Source of the DNA: an uncultured Acidimicrobiaceae bacterium | GTDB lineage: Bacteria; Actinomycetota; Acidimicrobiia; Spongiisociales; UBA5794 | Reading direction: 5' to 3' | Assembly: GCA_947258985.1 (NCBI GenBank) | Contig: CAMYKI010000008.1 | Span: 1 to 64,000, forward strand | Length of the DNA stretch: 64,000 nucleotides | Shown: positions 8,297 through 16,976 of the stretch, piece by piece | Layout: each line of letters opens with the position of its first letter | Numbering within the stretch: position 1 is the stretch's first letter | Notes under the pieces: model-generated | Database searches by the model: none | Told to the model about the DNA's origin: nothing | The model's input: the letters and a program-made list of their open reading frames with translations, nothing else | Translations under genes and position numbers: made by a program

Positions 8297-9148
8297 GTGA
8301 AGTACTGCGTGGACGTTCCCAACTTTGGTATGTGGTCGGATCCCAAACGGTTTGCTGAGTTCGCCAAACAGATCGAGGACGCAGGGTGGGACGGCATCTC
8401 GGTGTGGGATCACATCCTGGTGTGGGACGGTGCCGAAGTGGCCGATCCCTGGGTACTGCTGGCATCCGCCGCGATGAGCACAGATCGGATCCGCCTGATG
8501 TCGATGGTGACCCCGATTCCCCGCCGCCATCCATGGAAGCTGTCCCGCGAGTGCGTCAGCGTCGACCTGCTCAGCGAGGGCCGCCTCACGCTCGGCGTCG
8601 GCATCGGCTGGCCCACCGATCCGGAGTTCACTCGCTTCAACGGCGAGATCGACTTGAGAACCCGCGCCGACATGCTCGACGAGGGCCTCGACATCCTCAC
8701 CGGTCTGTGGACGGGAGAACCGTTCGGCTTTGAAGGTGAGCACTACCAGATGGAAGAGGTCACCTTCCTCCCCCGCCCGGTCCAACAGCCGCGCATCCCC
8801 ATCTGGGTTGCGGCGATGTGGCCACAGAAGCGGCCGGTACGTCGTGCAGCAAGGTGGGACGGGATTGCTCCCATTATGTACGACATCGAGAAAGACGTGT
8901 TCTCCCCTCCCACCCCCGAGGCCGCTTCCGCGATCATGTCGTATGTCGGTGAGCACCGGACCTCGACAGAGCCATTCGACTTCGCCCTTGCCGGGACCCA
9001 CCCTCCCGGTGCCGACCTCACCGAATGGATGGGGGAGATCGCCGCCGCCGGCGCTACCTGGTGGCGCGATAGCTGGATTCCCGAGACCGGCGTCGAGCAC
9101 GAAGCCTGGATGGCAGACGTATTGCGAGGACCCCCGGTCAACCGGTAA
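8297..9148 (+). CDS. LLM class flavin-dependent oxidoreductase
   Basis: A 283-residue luciferase-like monooxygenase (TIM barrel) that would use FMN or, as often in actinobacteria, F420. Family features are the opening strand MKYCVDVPNFGMWSDPKRFAEFA, GWDGISVWDHI, the block RIRLMSMVTPIPRRHPWKLSRE, and GRLTLGVGIGWP followed by RADMLDEGLDILTGLWTGEPF, which is the standard LLM helix. The substrate is unknown. The ATG at 8297 has a weak site (AAGGTGGTGTCTG). The gene overlaps the convergent DUF6629 gene by 11 bases at its 3' end. A family A palindrome stands just upstream and may influence its expression. Confidence 0.9.
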   Translation: MKYCVDVPNFGMWSDPKRFAEFAKQIEDAGWDGISVWDHILVWDGAEVADPWVLLASAAMSTDRIRLMSMVTPIPRRHPWKLSRECVSVDLLSEGRLTLGVGIGWPTDPEFTRFNGEIDLRTRADMLDEGLDILTGLWTGEPFGFEGEHYQMEEVTFLPRPVQQPRIPIWVAAMWPQKRPVRRAARWDGIAPIMYDIEKDVFSPPTPEAASAIMSYVGEHRTSTEPFDFALAGTHPPGADLTEWMGEIAAAGATWWRDSWIPETGVEHEAWMADVLRGPPVNR

Positions 9149-9812
9149 CGGCGCGGTCGAGGGCGTTCGACCGTTCGGGAACCAGGGCCCCAGATCTCAG
9201 ACCGAAGGCGATACCCAGACTGGCGATGGCAGCCCAGGCGCACCACAGCGAAGCGAAACCACTGGTGTTTAGCCAGGTGAGAACACCGACCGCTACGACG
9301 TTGAATAAGCCGAAGCGCAAAATGATCTGATGGCTGGACATGAGCAACGCACCGCAAGTCGCTGCTGCGTAAGCGGCAACCACCCACCCGCCATGGTTGA
9401 GTCCTATCTCGTAGGCGATATAGCGACCGCCGACCGCTGCTTCTACGGGGCCACGAATCATCGTCGAGACCAACACGAGGGACACTGCTCCGCCCATTAC
9501 GGCGAGATGCCGCATGGCTCTCTTTCTCGATAAGTCAGGTTCCAGCAGAGCTACTGCCGTTGGCACAAAGACGGGCAGCACACCAAACGCAATGAGCAGG
9601 TAGATCCAAACGGCAATCTCCCCGGCTGCCGCCGCCACTCTTCCCTCGAGCCCCCACCAGGCGACAGCCTCGATGAGTTGATGAGCGCCCAGCAATACCG
9701 GGAAAGCTGCAACGGCAACTTCCTTGCGACCCTCGGCATGACGCAGGGCGTCGATTCCTGCAGCCCCAATGACCAGCCCGGCGACCAGATCTACTTCGGC
9801 CGAAAGGCACAT
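9138..9812 (-). CDS. DUF6629-like integral membrane protein
   Basis: A 224-residue polytopic membrane protein with roughly seven hydrophobic segments. The start MCLSAEVDLVAGLVIGAAGIDALRH and the motif LLGAHQLIEAVAWWGLEG resemble the DUF6629 family, whose members begin MCFSA/MCWSA and carry H-x-E-x-x-x-W in the second span. The ATG at 9810-9812 is chosen because GGAGG lies 5 bases upstream; the GTG at 9818 would overlap that site. Function unknown. It is convergent with the LLM oxidoreductase gene. Confidence 0.75.
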   Translation of the reverse strand: MCLSAEVDLVAGLVIGAAGIDALRHAEGRKEVAVAAFPVLLGAHQLIEAVAWWGLEGRVAAAAGEIAVWIYLLIAFGVLPVFVPTAVALLEPDLSRKRAMRHLAVMGGAVSLVLVSTMIRGPVEAAVGGRYIAYEIGLNHGGWVVAAYAAATCGALLMSSHQIILRFGLFNVVAVGVLTWLNTSGFASLWCAWAAIASLGIAFGLRSGALVPERSNALDRAVTG

Positions 9813-9874
9813 GATCACCTCCGGGTCTTCACCCCCAGATATACCTCGGCTTCAGCCGGACGTCCAGACCGGAT

Positions 9875-11005
9875 CTACTCGAGAACGTGGATGTTCCGCT
9901 CGGCGCATAGGTCCTTGAGAATCTTGGGCCAAACGGTCACCGATACCTCTCCGAGATGAGCTTTCTTGAGCAGCATCATGTAGGTACGTGATTGACCGAT
10001 TCCGCCGCCGATAGACAGCGGAATCTCGTCGTTCATTATGGCCTGGTGATAGGGCAGTTCGAGGAAGTCGAGTTGACCGGTCATTGCCAGCTGGGTGACC
10101 AGAGTCTCCTTGGTGACCCGGACTCCCATCGAAGTGAGCTCGTGACGCCGTCGGGTGACCGGGTTCCACACCAGAATGTCCCCGTTGAGACCGTGGCTCG
10201 GCTTGCCTGCTGCCGAAACCGTCTCGGTGATCCAGTCGTCGTAGTCGGCCGCTCTCATCTCGTGGGGGTATCCGTCGGCGAGCGGCCATCCGATCCCGTA
10301 GATGAAGATGGCCGGGTACTCCTGCACGATCCGGGTCTCCCGCTGCTTGCGGGGCAGGTCGGGGTACATGTCGAGAATCTCTTCGGCATGGAGGAAGGTG
10401 AGCTCCTCAGGAAGGTTGGGATACTTCGGCGTGTTCAGTTGGGGGTACATCTGCTGAACATGCTTCTCAGCCCCAACCAGGACGCTCCATATCCTCTGGA
10501 CGACGCCGGTGAGGAAGTTGAGGTTGCGCTGTTCGGGGGAGATCACTCGCTCCCAGTCCCATTGATCTACGTAAGCGGAATGGTCGTGATCTAGGAAGTA
10601 ATCCTTGCGGACCGCCTTCATATCTGTGCAGATGCCCTCTCCGACCTCCATCTCGAATTGGGCCAGCGCGGTCCTCTTCCACTTGGTCGCAGCCTGAACG
10701 ACCTGAGCGTCGATGGGGTGCTTGTCGTGATCGTTGCTGATGTGAAAACCCACCGGGCTTCTGGAGCCATCCCGATCGAGCATGTCGTTGACGCCGCTCT
10801 CGGAATCAACAATCAGCGGAACCTGCACCATCATCAGGTTCAGTTCCTTACAGAGGTTCGCCTCGATGTAGCCCTTGGCGGCGAACAGCGCGTCCATGGT
10901 CTCTCGGGGAGTAAGGAGCGACTCGTAGTCGCCGGGGAGAATATCGGCGAGATCGGGATAGTTCCCGATCCCCGGTCCGGCTAGGTCGGCGGTCTTGTCG
11001 GTCAT
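9875..11005 (-). CDS. asnA: Aspartate--ammonia ligase
   Basis: AsnA makes asparagine from aspartate, ammonia and ATP; it has a class II aminoacyl-tRNA-synthetase-like core. The protein is 376 residues (family about 330-350). Visible motifs include ETMDALFAAKGYIEANL, LNLMMVQVPLIVDSESGVND, HISNDHDKHPIDAQVVQAATKWKR, the MEVGEGICTDMKAVRKD block and the C-terminal IPLSIGGGIGQSRTYMMLL that forms the ATP site. The ATG at 11003-11005 has GGAGG four bases upstream; a TTG just before it is too close to the site. It is a lone gene, and together with the two glutamine synthetases it points to ammonia assimilation as a regional theme. Confidence 0.95.
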   Translation of the reverse strand: MTDKTADLAGPGIGNYPDLADILPGDYESLLTPRETMDALFAAKGYIEANLCKELNLMMVQVPLIVDSESGVNDMLDRDGSRSPVGFHISNDHDKHPIDAQVVQAATKWKRTALAQFEMEVGEGICTDMKAVRKDYFLDHDHSAYVDQWDWERVISPEQRNLNFLTGVVQRIWSVLVGAEKHVQQMYPQLNTPKYPNLPEELTFLHAEEILDMYPDLPRKQRETRIVQEYPAIFIYGIGWPLADGYPHEMRAADYDDWITETVSAAGKPSHGLNGDILVWNPVTRRRHELTSMGVRVTKETLVTQLAMTGQLDFLELPYHQAIMNDEIPLSIGGGIGQSRTYMMLLKKAHLGEVSVTVWPKILKDLCAERNIHVLE

Positions 11006-11121
11006 CAAGCCTCCTCACTGGAACCGCCCTAACGTATCAACCCGGGACGCGCCGCGACAGGGGCGTTCTGCCCTTCTGGTCCCACTTGAAGTTCATCGAT
11101 CGCAACGCCATCCTGCACCAT

Positions 11122-12153
11122 ATGCGCATAGCCGACGCCCATCACCAGTTCCCCGGCGCACCGGGATACCTCAACACTGCGGCGATCGGTTTGCCTCCGC
11201 AGCGCGCCGTCGACGCGCTACAGAAAGCCATCGCAGAATGGCAAGGAGGAAAGGCAGAAGCCCCGGCGTACGACGAGGATGTCGCCGCGGCACGGCAGCT
11301 GTTCGCCCAACTTGCCGGAGTCCCCGTCGGCTGGGTGGCCATCGGTAGTCAGGTGTCCGCCCTGGTGGCACTGGCGGTCACCGCGATTCCGTCGGGATCG
11401 AGGGTTCTGGTGCCGGACGACGAGTTCAGCTCGGTGATCTTCCCTTTGCTGGTGCGGCCGGACTTGGAAGTGACCTTCGTTCCGCTCGAAACCCTTCCTG
11501 CCGCGATCGGGCAAGACTTCGATGTGGTCGCCCTCTCCTTGGTGCAGTCCGCCGACGGACGGGTTGCCGATCTCGCTGAGATCGCGACGGCGGCCGCCGA
11601 CCACGGTGCGCTGACCATCGTCGATGTGACCCAGGGTGCCGGTTGGCTGCCTTTCGATGCGACTCGCTTCGACGTTGTCATCGCCGGAACCTACAAGTGG
11701 CTGCTCAGCCCCCGCGGTACAGCGTTCATGACCGTGCGCCCCGAGCTGCAAGCGCGGATACAACCCCTGTACGCCGGCTGGTACGCCGGCGAGGATCCCT
11801 GGGACAGCATCTACGGACCGCCGCTGCGGTTGGCAACGAACGCCCGACGCTTCGATCTGTCGCCCGGCTGGTTGAACTGGGTGGCGCTGGTCCCGGCTCT
11901 CGAACTGCTCCTCGATGTCGGGGTGGCGACGATTCGAAGACATAACGTAGGGCTGGCGAATTCGCTCCGAGAGCAGCTTGGGCTCGGACCGAGTACCTCA
12001 GCCATTGTGTCACTCGATCTCGAGCCGAGCTTCGATGACACCCGACTCGCCGGGCTCCACACCGCATACCGGGCCGGCAGGCTACGCGCTGGGTTTCACC
12101 TCTACAACACCGAGGAGGACGTTGACCGGCTGGCGGCGGCGCTCAAGGGCTAA
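11122..12153 (+). CDS. Aminotransferase class V fold PLP enzyme
   Basis: A PLP-dependent fold-type I enzyme of the class V group (kynureninase / cysteine desulfurase relatives), 343 residues from ATG 11122. The PLP aspartate region is ALTIVDVTQGAGWLPFD and the Schiff-base lysine is in AGTYKWLLSPRGTAF; an N-terminal FPGAPGYLNTAAIGLPP motif is typical of the group. There is no catalytic cysteine loop, so it is not a desulfurase. A TTG at 11086 in frame would add 12 residues. It is divergent from asnA. The substrate is not predictable from sequence. Confidence 0.85.
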   Translation: MRIADAHHQFPGAPGYLNTAAIGLPPQRAVDALQKAIAEWQGGKAEAPAYDEDVAAARQLFAQLAGVPVGWVAIGSQVSALVALAVTAIPSGSRVLVPDDEFSSVIFPLLVRPDLEVTFVPLETLPAAIGQDFDVVALSLVQSADGRVADLAEIATAAADHGALTIVDVTQGAGWLPFDATRFDVVIAGTYKWLLSPRGTAFMTVRPELQARIQPLYAGWYAGEDPWDSIYGPPLRLATNARRFDLSPGWLNWVALVPALELLLDVGVATIRRHNVGLANSLREQLGLGPSTSAIVSLDLEPSFDDTRLAGLHTAYRAGRLRAGFHLYNTEEDVDRLAAALKG

Positions 12154-12220
12154 TTGCCGACCCCCGGCGTGAAGCACGGTCTGACCGGCAATGCGAGTAC
12201 TGCTGCTGGTATTGCCTTCG

Positions 12221-13222
12221 TCATGCTCCCGCCTCCGCAGCGACGAGCAGGCTCACCGGCTCGTGGTAGACGACCTCGCGATGTATCAGGCCCTCCGGAT
12301 CTATGTCGACGTGCGTATAGAGGTCATCGGTCACATAACGATGGCCCAATTCCAGTGTGGTCACGGCCTCCTGGACGTATTTGGCCCCGTTGCCGTTGAT
12401 GGTGGCGCAATAGTGGATAGTGACGCCGAGGAGTTCCCCGTGGTGCGGGTCCTGATCGCTGGGTTGACCGTACCCATCGGTCCATGAGAAGAGGTCGAGA
12501 ACCTCAATAGTCAGATCCCCCGTGGATCCGAAACGCTTGTCGCCGAGAGCACCGACGGACTCGGGCCCGGTGGCTTCGTGACCAAACAGGCTGTCGGTAA
12601 AGGACCCGTCATCGCTGTACAAGGCGGCAATCGCGTCCGAGTCACGAGCGGTCCAAGCACTGATGTACAGGTCGACCGTCTCCTGCAATGCAGGACAACC
12701 ATCGACTGCAAAGCAGCCAAAACCAACCCGCTCGTTGTCTTTCGGGTACCACCACACGTCGCTGACAACGACCTTGCCTCCCGCGAAGGCAAAGGTTTCG
12801 AAGTAGCTCATCCCGTCGGGGTCGCGCTCGCCCTCGACCGGGAAGCCGACATCCGTCGGCCATAGGCCCCGCCACAGCTGCTTGTAGGCAGCGCCGTCGG
12901 CGGAGATGAAGGTGCCCGTGACATCGATGGTGTAATCCGTCAGCCGTTCCCACGCTACCCACATATTCAGCCATGCTTGCTTGCCGCCGTCCGAGTCGCG
13001 CCCGGTCGGATCGGCTCCGATGACCTCCTCTGCGTAGACGGCGGCGTAAGCGTCGACATCGGGCCACAGCGCCATGTAGCGTTCAGCGAACGCATCCGCT
13101 TCGGCGCTGAGCTGTTGAATCTCCGATGCCGACACGACCGGTGTAGGCATAGATGTCCCGCTGGTGCCACAGGCGGCAAGTAGAAGAACTGCAACAAAGG
13201 CAAGTTGAGTGGCTCGGTTCAT
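12221..13222 (-). CDS. Lipoprotein with two SnoaL/NTF2-like domains
   Basis: A 333-residue exported lipoprotein: signal MNRATQLAFVAVLLLAAC with the lipobox cysteine at residue 18. Two NTF2/SnoaL-like repeats follow, the first with AEADAFAERYMALWPDVDAYAAVYAEE and the second with LQETVDLYISAWTARDSDAIAALYSDDGSF; the pattern helix-AWxxxDxDAxAALYxxD is characteristic. The domains form cone-shaped pockets that bind small molecules or act as enzymes, so a ligand-binding extracytoplasmic role is possible. It lies 8 bases downstream of the hydrolase gene and probably belongs to the same sigma-hydrolase operon. Confidence 0.78.
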   Translation of the reverse strand: MNRATQLAFVAVLLLAACGTSGTSMPTPVVSASEIQQLSAEADAFAERYMALWPDVDAYAAVYAEEVIGADPTGRDSDGGKQAWLNMWVAWERLTDYTIDVTGTFISADGAAYKQLWRGLWPTDVGFPVEGERDPDGMSYFETFAFAGGKVVVSDVWWYPKDNERVGFGCFAVDGCPALQETVDLYISAWTARDSDAIAALYSDDGSFTDSLFGHEATGPESVGALGDKRFGSTGDLTIEVLDLFSWTDGYGQPSDQDPHHGELLGVTIHYCATINGNGAKYVQEAVTTLELGHRYVTDDLYTHVDIDPEGLIHREVVYHEPVSLLVAAEAGA

Positions 13223-13230
13223 TCTCTCTC

Positions 13231-14373
13231 CTATCGTTCCGCATTCCCGAGCACCGTCTCCAGCACCAGCGCTTCACCGGCAACACTCCAGTTCCGGAAG
13301 CTCGAGTCGGGCAACACATCAAGGAATGCCCGGTATCCGCTCTGCGTCATGGCGAAGTGGCCGTAGCCCGCCAACTCCTTGAGAGATATGGCACCGTCAT
13401 CCAGATAGCCAAGGGCCTGCAGGTCGGCGACGAGATCTACGTCCGGATGTCGATAGGCCAGCCAGGATTGCGTCGGGTCATCCGGCACCTCGCGTGGATA
13501 GCCCAAGATGGGCGGATCATCGGTCGCCAACACATGGATCGTGATCCCGGCCACAGCAGAGCTATGTCGGTACGGAGTGATCGCGTACAAGGCATCCGGT
13601 TGGTCCGCCAGATCATCATCCCAATCCGTGGTGGCCGCGAGCCAGTCTGCGTCGACTGTGACAATCCTCTGCACCGCTGGAACCGGGCCGGACTCGAGGC
13701 AGGCTTCGTGTGGTACTGCGTCGGTCAGACCGGCCATCAACGCACCATTCCCCCCAGCCGAATGCCCAAACAGCGTGATCCGCTTCGGATCGCCGCCGTA
13801 GTCGGCGGCGTGTGCCCCGGCGAACGCCAGTGCGCAGGTCGCCTCCTGGGTCATGAGATCCCACATGTCTCCCGCGCTGGATTCCGCCATCCAATCCGGG
13901 TTGAGGTTCATCCAGGTCGGCAAGAACACAACTCTCCCTTGCTCGGCGAGCAGCAGGGCATCCTCGTAATGAGCCGCCTTGGTCTCATCGAGAGTGTGAA
14001 ACATCACGACTACGGGCCAGTTCGAACCTTCCGTAGGTGCCACTACGTCCATCTCGCCAGATGGTGCGTCAAGGCGGCCGTCTCCTTGGTGGAACAACAC
14101 GCCCTCGATCACCTGGGTCTGGAGAGGCACCTCTAGCGCGGGCGGAAGCAGCTGTTGACCGGTCGATCGAGTAGCCAGCAACGCGGCACTTGCCAGAACG
14201 AGAATCGCTGCCGCCGTTGCCGCGGCGACCACGAGACCTCGTCGCCAGGTCGATCGATCGAAGGCCGAGTTCGCACCGGCTTCGGATCGGGCATCCTCCA
14301 GCACCGCAACCGCCCCTCTGGGCGCTCCACGCTCGGCCAGCATCTGCAACGACCGGGTCAATTCCTCACCCAT
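13231..14373 (-). CDS. Membrane-anchored alpha/beta hydrolase, sigma-factor-linked
   Basis: A 380-residue protein with a ~45-residue cytoplasmic tail, one transmembrane helix (about 47-68, LVVAAATAAAILVLASAALL) and an extracellular alpha/beta-hydrolase domain. The nucleophile elbow is GHSAGGN; a histidine in GYGHFAM near the end fits the triad. The N-terminal tail LQMLAERGAPRGAVAVLEDA resembles tails found on proteins encoded beside ECF sigma genes, though no zinc-binding anti-sigma HxxxCxxC motif is present. The ATG overlaps the sigma gene stop by 8 bases, so the two are co-translated. The tail may hold the sigma factor at the membrane; that is inference from gene order. Confidence 0.8.
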   Translation of the reverse strand: MGEELTRSLQMLAERGAPRGAVAVLEDARSEAGANSAFDRSTWRRGLVVAAATAAAILVLASAALLATRSTGQQLLPPALEVPLQTQVIEGVLFHQGDGRLDAPSGEMDVVAPTEGSNWPVVVMFHTLDETKAAHYEDALLLAEQGRVVFLPTWMNLNPDWMAESSAGDMWDLMTQEATCALAFAGAHAADYGGDPKRITLFGHSAGGNGALMAGLTDAVPHEACLESGPVPAVQRIVTVDADWLAATTDWDDDLADQPDALYAITPYRHSSAVAGITIHVLATDDPPILGYPREVPDDPTQSWLAYRHPDVDLVADLQALGYLDDGAISLKELAGYGHFAMTQSGYRAFLDVLPDSSFRNWSVAGEALVLETVLGNAER

Positions 14374-14860
14374 CAGCTACCTCCCCGAGTACCTGTGCGT
14401 AGAGATGTCGGCGTGCTCGCATCGCACGCTTTCTCGCCGCACCCTCCGAGCAACCCAACAGTTCTCCGATCTCGGCGTAGCGGTAGCCTTCGACCTCAGC
14501 GAGATAGAGAGCGGCGCGCTCCCGTGGCTGCAGATTCAGCAGTTCGTTGATGTCTGATGGATAGCTGTCGCCGCCCGCCTCGGCTGAGGCACCAAGCCGG
14601 GCGAGTGCCCTTCGCTCCCGGGCCAAGCTTCTTCGTTCGTTCGAGGCGAGGTTGACCATCGTCCTCCGCAAGTAGGCACCCGGCTGATCAAGATCGGTGA
14701 GCCGGCGGCGACGCAACACGCGGGCAACAGCTTCCTGGAGAAGATCGTCAGGGTCCATCTCGATGGGCCCGACAACAGCGGCGAAACGGCGGAGCGGTGC
14801 ATAGAGCTCGGCGAAGAGCCGGGAATCCTCATCCAACTGCGAAGCCTGGTTCCTAACCAC
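14366..14860 (-). CDS. ECF-type RNA polymerase sigma factor
   Basis: A 164-residue sigma-70 family protein of the extracytoplasmic-function type. Region 2 is seen as FAELYAPLRRFAAVVGP then PDDLLQEAVARVLRRRRL...GAYLRRTMVNLASNERRS, and region 4 as LLNLQPRERAALYLAEVEG followed by the helix-turn-helix RYAEIGELLGCSEGAARKRAMRARR. The GTG at 14860 with GAAGG upstream is preferred; an ATG at 14947 would add 29 poorly conserved residues. The gene heads an operon with the membrane hydrolase and the SnoaL-like lipoprotein, which are its most likely regulon members or partners. Confidence 0.85.
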   Translation of the reverse strand: MVRNQASQLDEDSRLFAELYAPLRRFAAVVGPIEMDPDDLLQEAVARVLRRRRLTDLDQPGAYLRRTMVNLASNERRSLARERRALARLGASAEAGGDSYPSDINELLNLQPRERAALYLAEVEGYRYAEIGELLGCSEGAARKRAMRARRHLYAQVLGEVADG

Positions 14861-15090
14861 GGGACAGCCTTCTCTCGTCTCCCTATGGAAGACACCGCTC
14901 GGGGGTGTTTCGTGCCGGAGGTATCGACGAGACTCTTGGTCCATCATGTGTCAGATCGACCGCCGCGGCAATCCTCTGCTGCCTACCGGCGCGAGTTTGA
15001 TGACCGATGGCAGATCGGCGTACACCGTTTGGCCCTTCAAATTCGGGACGTGGTGACGCAGACTGACGGAAGTAGGTCCTTTGGAGGACT

Positions 15091-15591
15091 GTGCGAAATT
15101 GCCTCGTCGTATGCGCTACAAGGAAGCCGGCTACTTGTGAGGTAGCAGCGCAGATTGCCAACGCCCTCCGCATGCGCGACGTTGCCGTTGATCTGGAATG
15201 CAGCAGCGAAGTCACCGACATCGGCAGCTACGACGCGGTGGTGATCGGCGCCCGGCTTTGTCACGGCAGATGGCAGCGATCCACAAGACGCTTCCTCAAA
15301 CAGCATCGCGATGACTTGCTGGCTAGGGATGTCGCCGTATTTGCACCCGGACCCTGCGGATCCGGGCAAGAGGCGTACGACCGCTCGTGGGATCGACTCA
15401 TCAGATTGCTCCGACGTCTCGGGTGGTTGGACCCGGTGCGGATCGAGGTCTTCTCCGATCGAGACCTGCCCGGCGAGGTCGCCGGTTGCCCTGACGGAGA
15501 GCAGACCCGGATCGCACAGTGGTGTCGCACTCTCACCGTGTCGATGCATCTCTCCGACCGGGAGACCCCTCATCAGCGCGGAATCACATAG
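15091..15591 (+). CDS. Flavodoxin-domain protein
   Basis: A 166-residue protein with a flavodoxin-like fold, probably an FMN-binding electron carrier or HemG-like oxidase. It begins with a strand and loop (NCLVVCATRKPATCEVAAQIANALRMRDVAVDLE), has YDAVVIGARLCHGRWQRSTRRFLKQH and VAVFAPGPCGSG, all in the order of this fold; the usual T/S-x-T-x-N phosphate loop is replaced by ATRKPAT. The GTG at 15091 follows GGAGGACT. The C-terminal third is charged. It stands alone, divergent from the sigma operon by 230 bases in which nothing else was found. Confidence 0.72.
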   Translation: MRNCLVVCATRKPATCEVAAQIANALRMRDVAVDLECSSEVTDIGSYDAVVIGARLCHGRWQRSTRRFLKQHRDDLLARDVAVFAPGPCGSGQEAYDRSWDRLIRLLRRLGWLDPVRIEVFSDRDLPGEVAGCPDGEQTRIAQWCRTLTVSMHLSDRETPHQRGIT

Positions 15592-15654
15592 CAATGACTC
15601 TTCACATCGGCGCCCTGATCGCTGATGATGGGAGAAGCGGACGAAAGGTGCTCT

Positions 15655-15837
15655 ATGAGTCACGACAGCGGGTTCCGGCGCAACGACCATGACGCTACGC
15701 ACGGGCCCACAACCCGCAGGCAAAGCCGCGACAAAGCTTCGCAGCACTTCGAGGAACGCATGAAGCGCCGCTACGACACGCACGAGAAGATGCGCAAGCT
15801 GATGGAGGAGCGCCGCGCCGCGCCGGCTGAGGACTAG
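15655..15837 (+). CDS. Small highly charged protein
   Basis: A 60-residue, strongly charged protein, MSHDSGFRRNDHDATHGPTT at the start and a helical tail rich in Glu, Arg and Lys (HFEERMKRRYDTHEKMRKLM). ATG 15655 sits behind GAAAGGTGCTCT, a fair ribosome binding site, and is preferred to an upstream ATG at 15625. It ends 4 bases into the convergent MDMPI gene. No family recognised; the tail looks like a lone amphipathic helix. Confidence 0.6.
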   Translation: MSHDSGFRRNDHDATHGPTTRRQSRDKASQHFEERMKRRYDTHEKMRKLMEERRAAPAED

Positions 15838-16571
15838 ACCGAACAGACTTCCCTGAAGCGGCGGGTCAGGTCGGCGTCGCCGCTCACCATCACTTCGTCC
15901 GACGACGCCCTCCCCCACATCCACAGCAGTACCCGCTCGGGCTCACCGGTTAAGACCGCATCCGGTTCGGCGCCCGACTCGAGGACGGCCTTGGGAGTCT
16001 CGTCTCCTCGAGGGTCGACCAGTCGGCCGAGACGGGCAGTCCACGATGAATCGCCCGTCAGGACCCTGACCACCTCATTCCCGGGGATGAACTCGCCCCG
16101 GTGACGCGTGATAAACACCTCAAACATCTCGGCGACACCGTCGACGGCCAGCTCCGGGTCGATGACACTTTCGTAGCGGTGAGCTTGTTCCGCGTCGATC
16201 CGATGGATCACCGTTTCGTGAGCCATCCTCCGGATCCAGAATCCGACCGTCCGATCCCTGGTGAAACTCGTAGCCGGTTGCGCCGGATCGGCGTCGCCGA
16301 GCAACTCGACCATACGAGCCGCTTCGGTGCGAAACCAGTCGAGCGGGTCGACACCGTCCGGCCGGGGTCGGCGTGGCGGCCACCTGTCGGCCAGCTTCTG
16401 CTCGACGATATCTATCCGGCTCGAATAGACCTTGGCGACATGATCGATCAGATCAATCACCGACCATCCCGGACAACCCGGCACCCGGGCGTCCAACCCG
16501 CGGGCAGCGGCAGCGGCAAGGAGATGAGCATCGGCGTCAACATGAGCGAGATACTCGGGGAAGCTCAACAT
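15834..16571 (-). CDS. Maleylpyruvate isomerase family mycothiol-dependent enzyme
   Basis: A 245-residue DinB/MDMPI-fold protein. These actinobacterial enzymes use mycothiol as cofactor or bind a metal through three histidines. Visible are VPGCPGWSVIDLIDHVAKVYSSR (first metal histidine in the D-H-V helix), WIRRMAHETVIHRIDAEQAH with the other two histidines, and a C-terminal SCP2-like MDMPI_C domain ending VLTGEPERVLLWMWGR. The reaction is not known; conjugation or isomerisation of an electrophile is the usual guess. The ATG at 16571 lies 20 bases from a family A palindrome, whose position upstream of the start matches the other two family A copies. Confidence 0.85.
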   Translation of the reverse strand: MLSFPEYLAHVDADAHLLAAAAARGLDARVPGCPGWSVIDLIDHVAKVYSSRIDIVEQKLADRWPPRRPRPDGVDPLDWFRTEAARMVELLGDADPAQPATSFTRDRTVGFWIRRMAHETVIHRIDAEQAHRYESVIDPELAVDGVAEMFEVFITRHRGEFIPGNEVVRVLTGDSSWTARLGRLVDPRGDETPKAVLESGAEPDAVLTGEPERVLLWMWGRASSDEVMVSGDADLTRRFREVCSV

Positions 16572-16590
16572 CCGGTCACCATACCGGGAG

Positions 16591-16634
16591 TCTGGCGTAC
16601 CTCATGGCGGTATTCCGCCATGAGGTACGCCAGA
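16591..16634. repeat. Family A palindrome, copy 2 (44-bp inverted repeat)
   Basis: Halves pair at all positions except the central A/T. The arms TCTGGCGTACCT match copy 1 exactly; the inner part CATGGCGG/CCGCCATG differs from copy 1 (GGTGGCGG/CCGCCACC) with both strands changed together. It lies between two divergent transcripts, 20 bases upstream of the MDMPI start and 18 bases upstream of a good -35 box. Confidence 0.95.
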
Positions 16635-16651
16635 CCGGGAGAGAAAGGGTC

Positions 16652-16680
16652 TTGACAGGGCACGGCGGGTGTGCGATTGT
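16652..16680 (+). promoter_or_regulatory. Sigma-A-type promoter of the micro-ORF locus
   Basis: A consensus -35 TTGACA at 16652-16657, a 17-base spacer, and a -10 GATTGT at 16675-16680. Transcription would begin near 16687, 68 bases upstream of the 42-codon ORF and before the terminator at 16910, giving a transcript of about 245 bases. Confidence 0.5.
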
Positions 16681-16754
16681 TCTTCCAGGCCGTGACACCC
16701 CTCAGGGGCGTTGCGGCGTTTCAGTTTCAGGTTTCGAGAAGAGAGGAGAGGCAG

Positions 16755-16883
16755 ATGATCAACAGCAATCTCACAGCTGGATTCGGCATCCTTCTTGCGT
16801 CTCCCTGCCTCCGTGGAGGCGGCGCGATCGGCGCTGTGTCCAGCAGCCAGGCTTCTCGGAACACCGGAGCGACAACCCGCTAG
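16755..16883 (+). CDS. 42-residue small ORF, unknown
   Basis: Begins MINSNLTAGFGILLASPCLR and ends NTGATTR. It has a promoter, a strong ribosome binding site (GAGAGGAGAGGCAG before the ATG) and a canonical terminator 27 bases after the stop, so the unit looks like a deliberate short transcript. The protein has no clear hydrophobic span and one cysteine. I do not recognise it; a leader peptide is possible but no regulated gene follows within the transcript. Confidence 0.45.
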   Translation: MINSNLTAGFGILLASPCLRGGGAIGAVSSSQASRNTGATTR

Positions 16884-16909
16884 TTGTCCCCGCATATCGT
16901 TCACCGAGG

Positions 16910-16932
16910 AGCCGCCCGAGGGGCGGCTTTTT
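16910..16932 (+). terminator. Rho-independent terminator
   Basis: AGCCGCCC-GAG-GGGCGGCT stem of eight base pairs with a three-base loop, followed by TTTTT. It ends the promoter/small-ORF unit that starts near 16687. Confidence 0.85.
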
Positions 16933-16976
16933 GATTTCCCGCCCTCACGGACTTGCAAGCGAGTCCGGGCATCACT

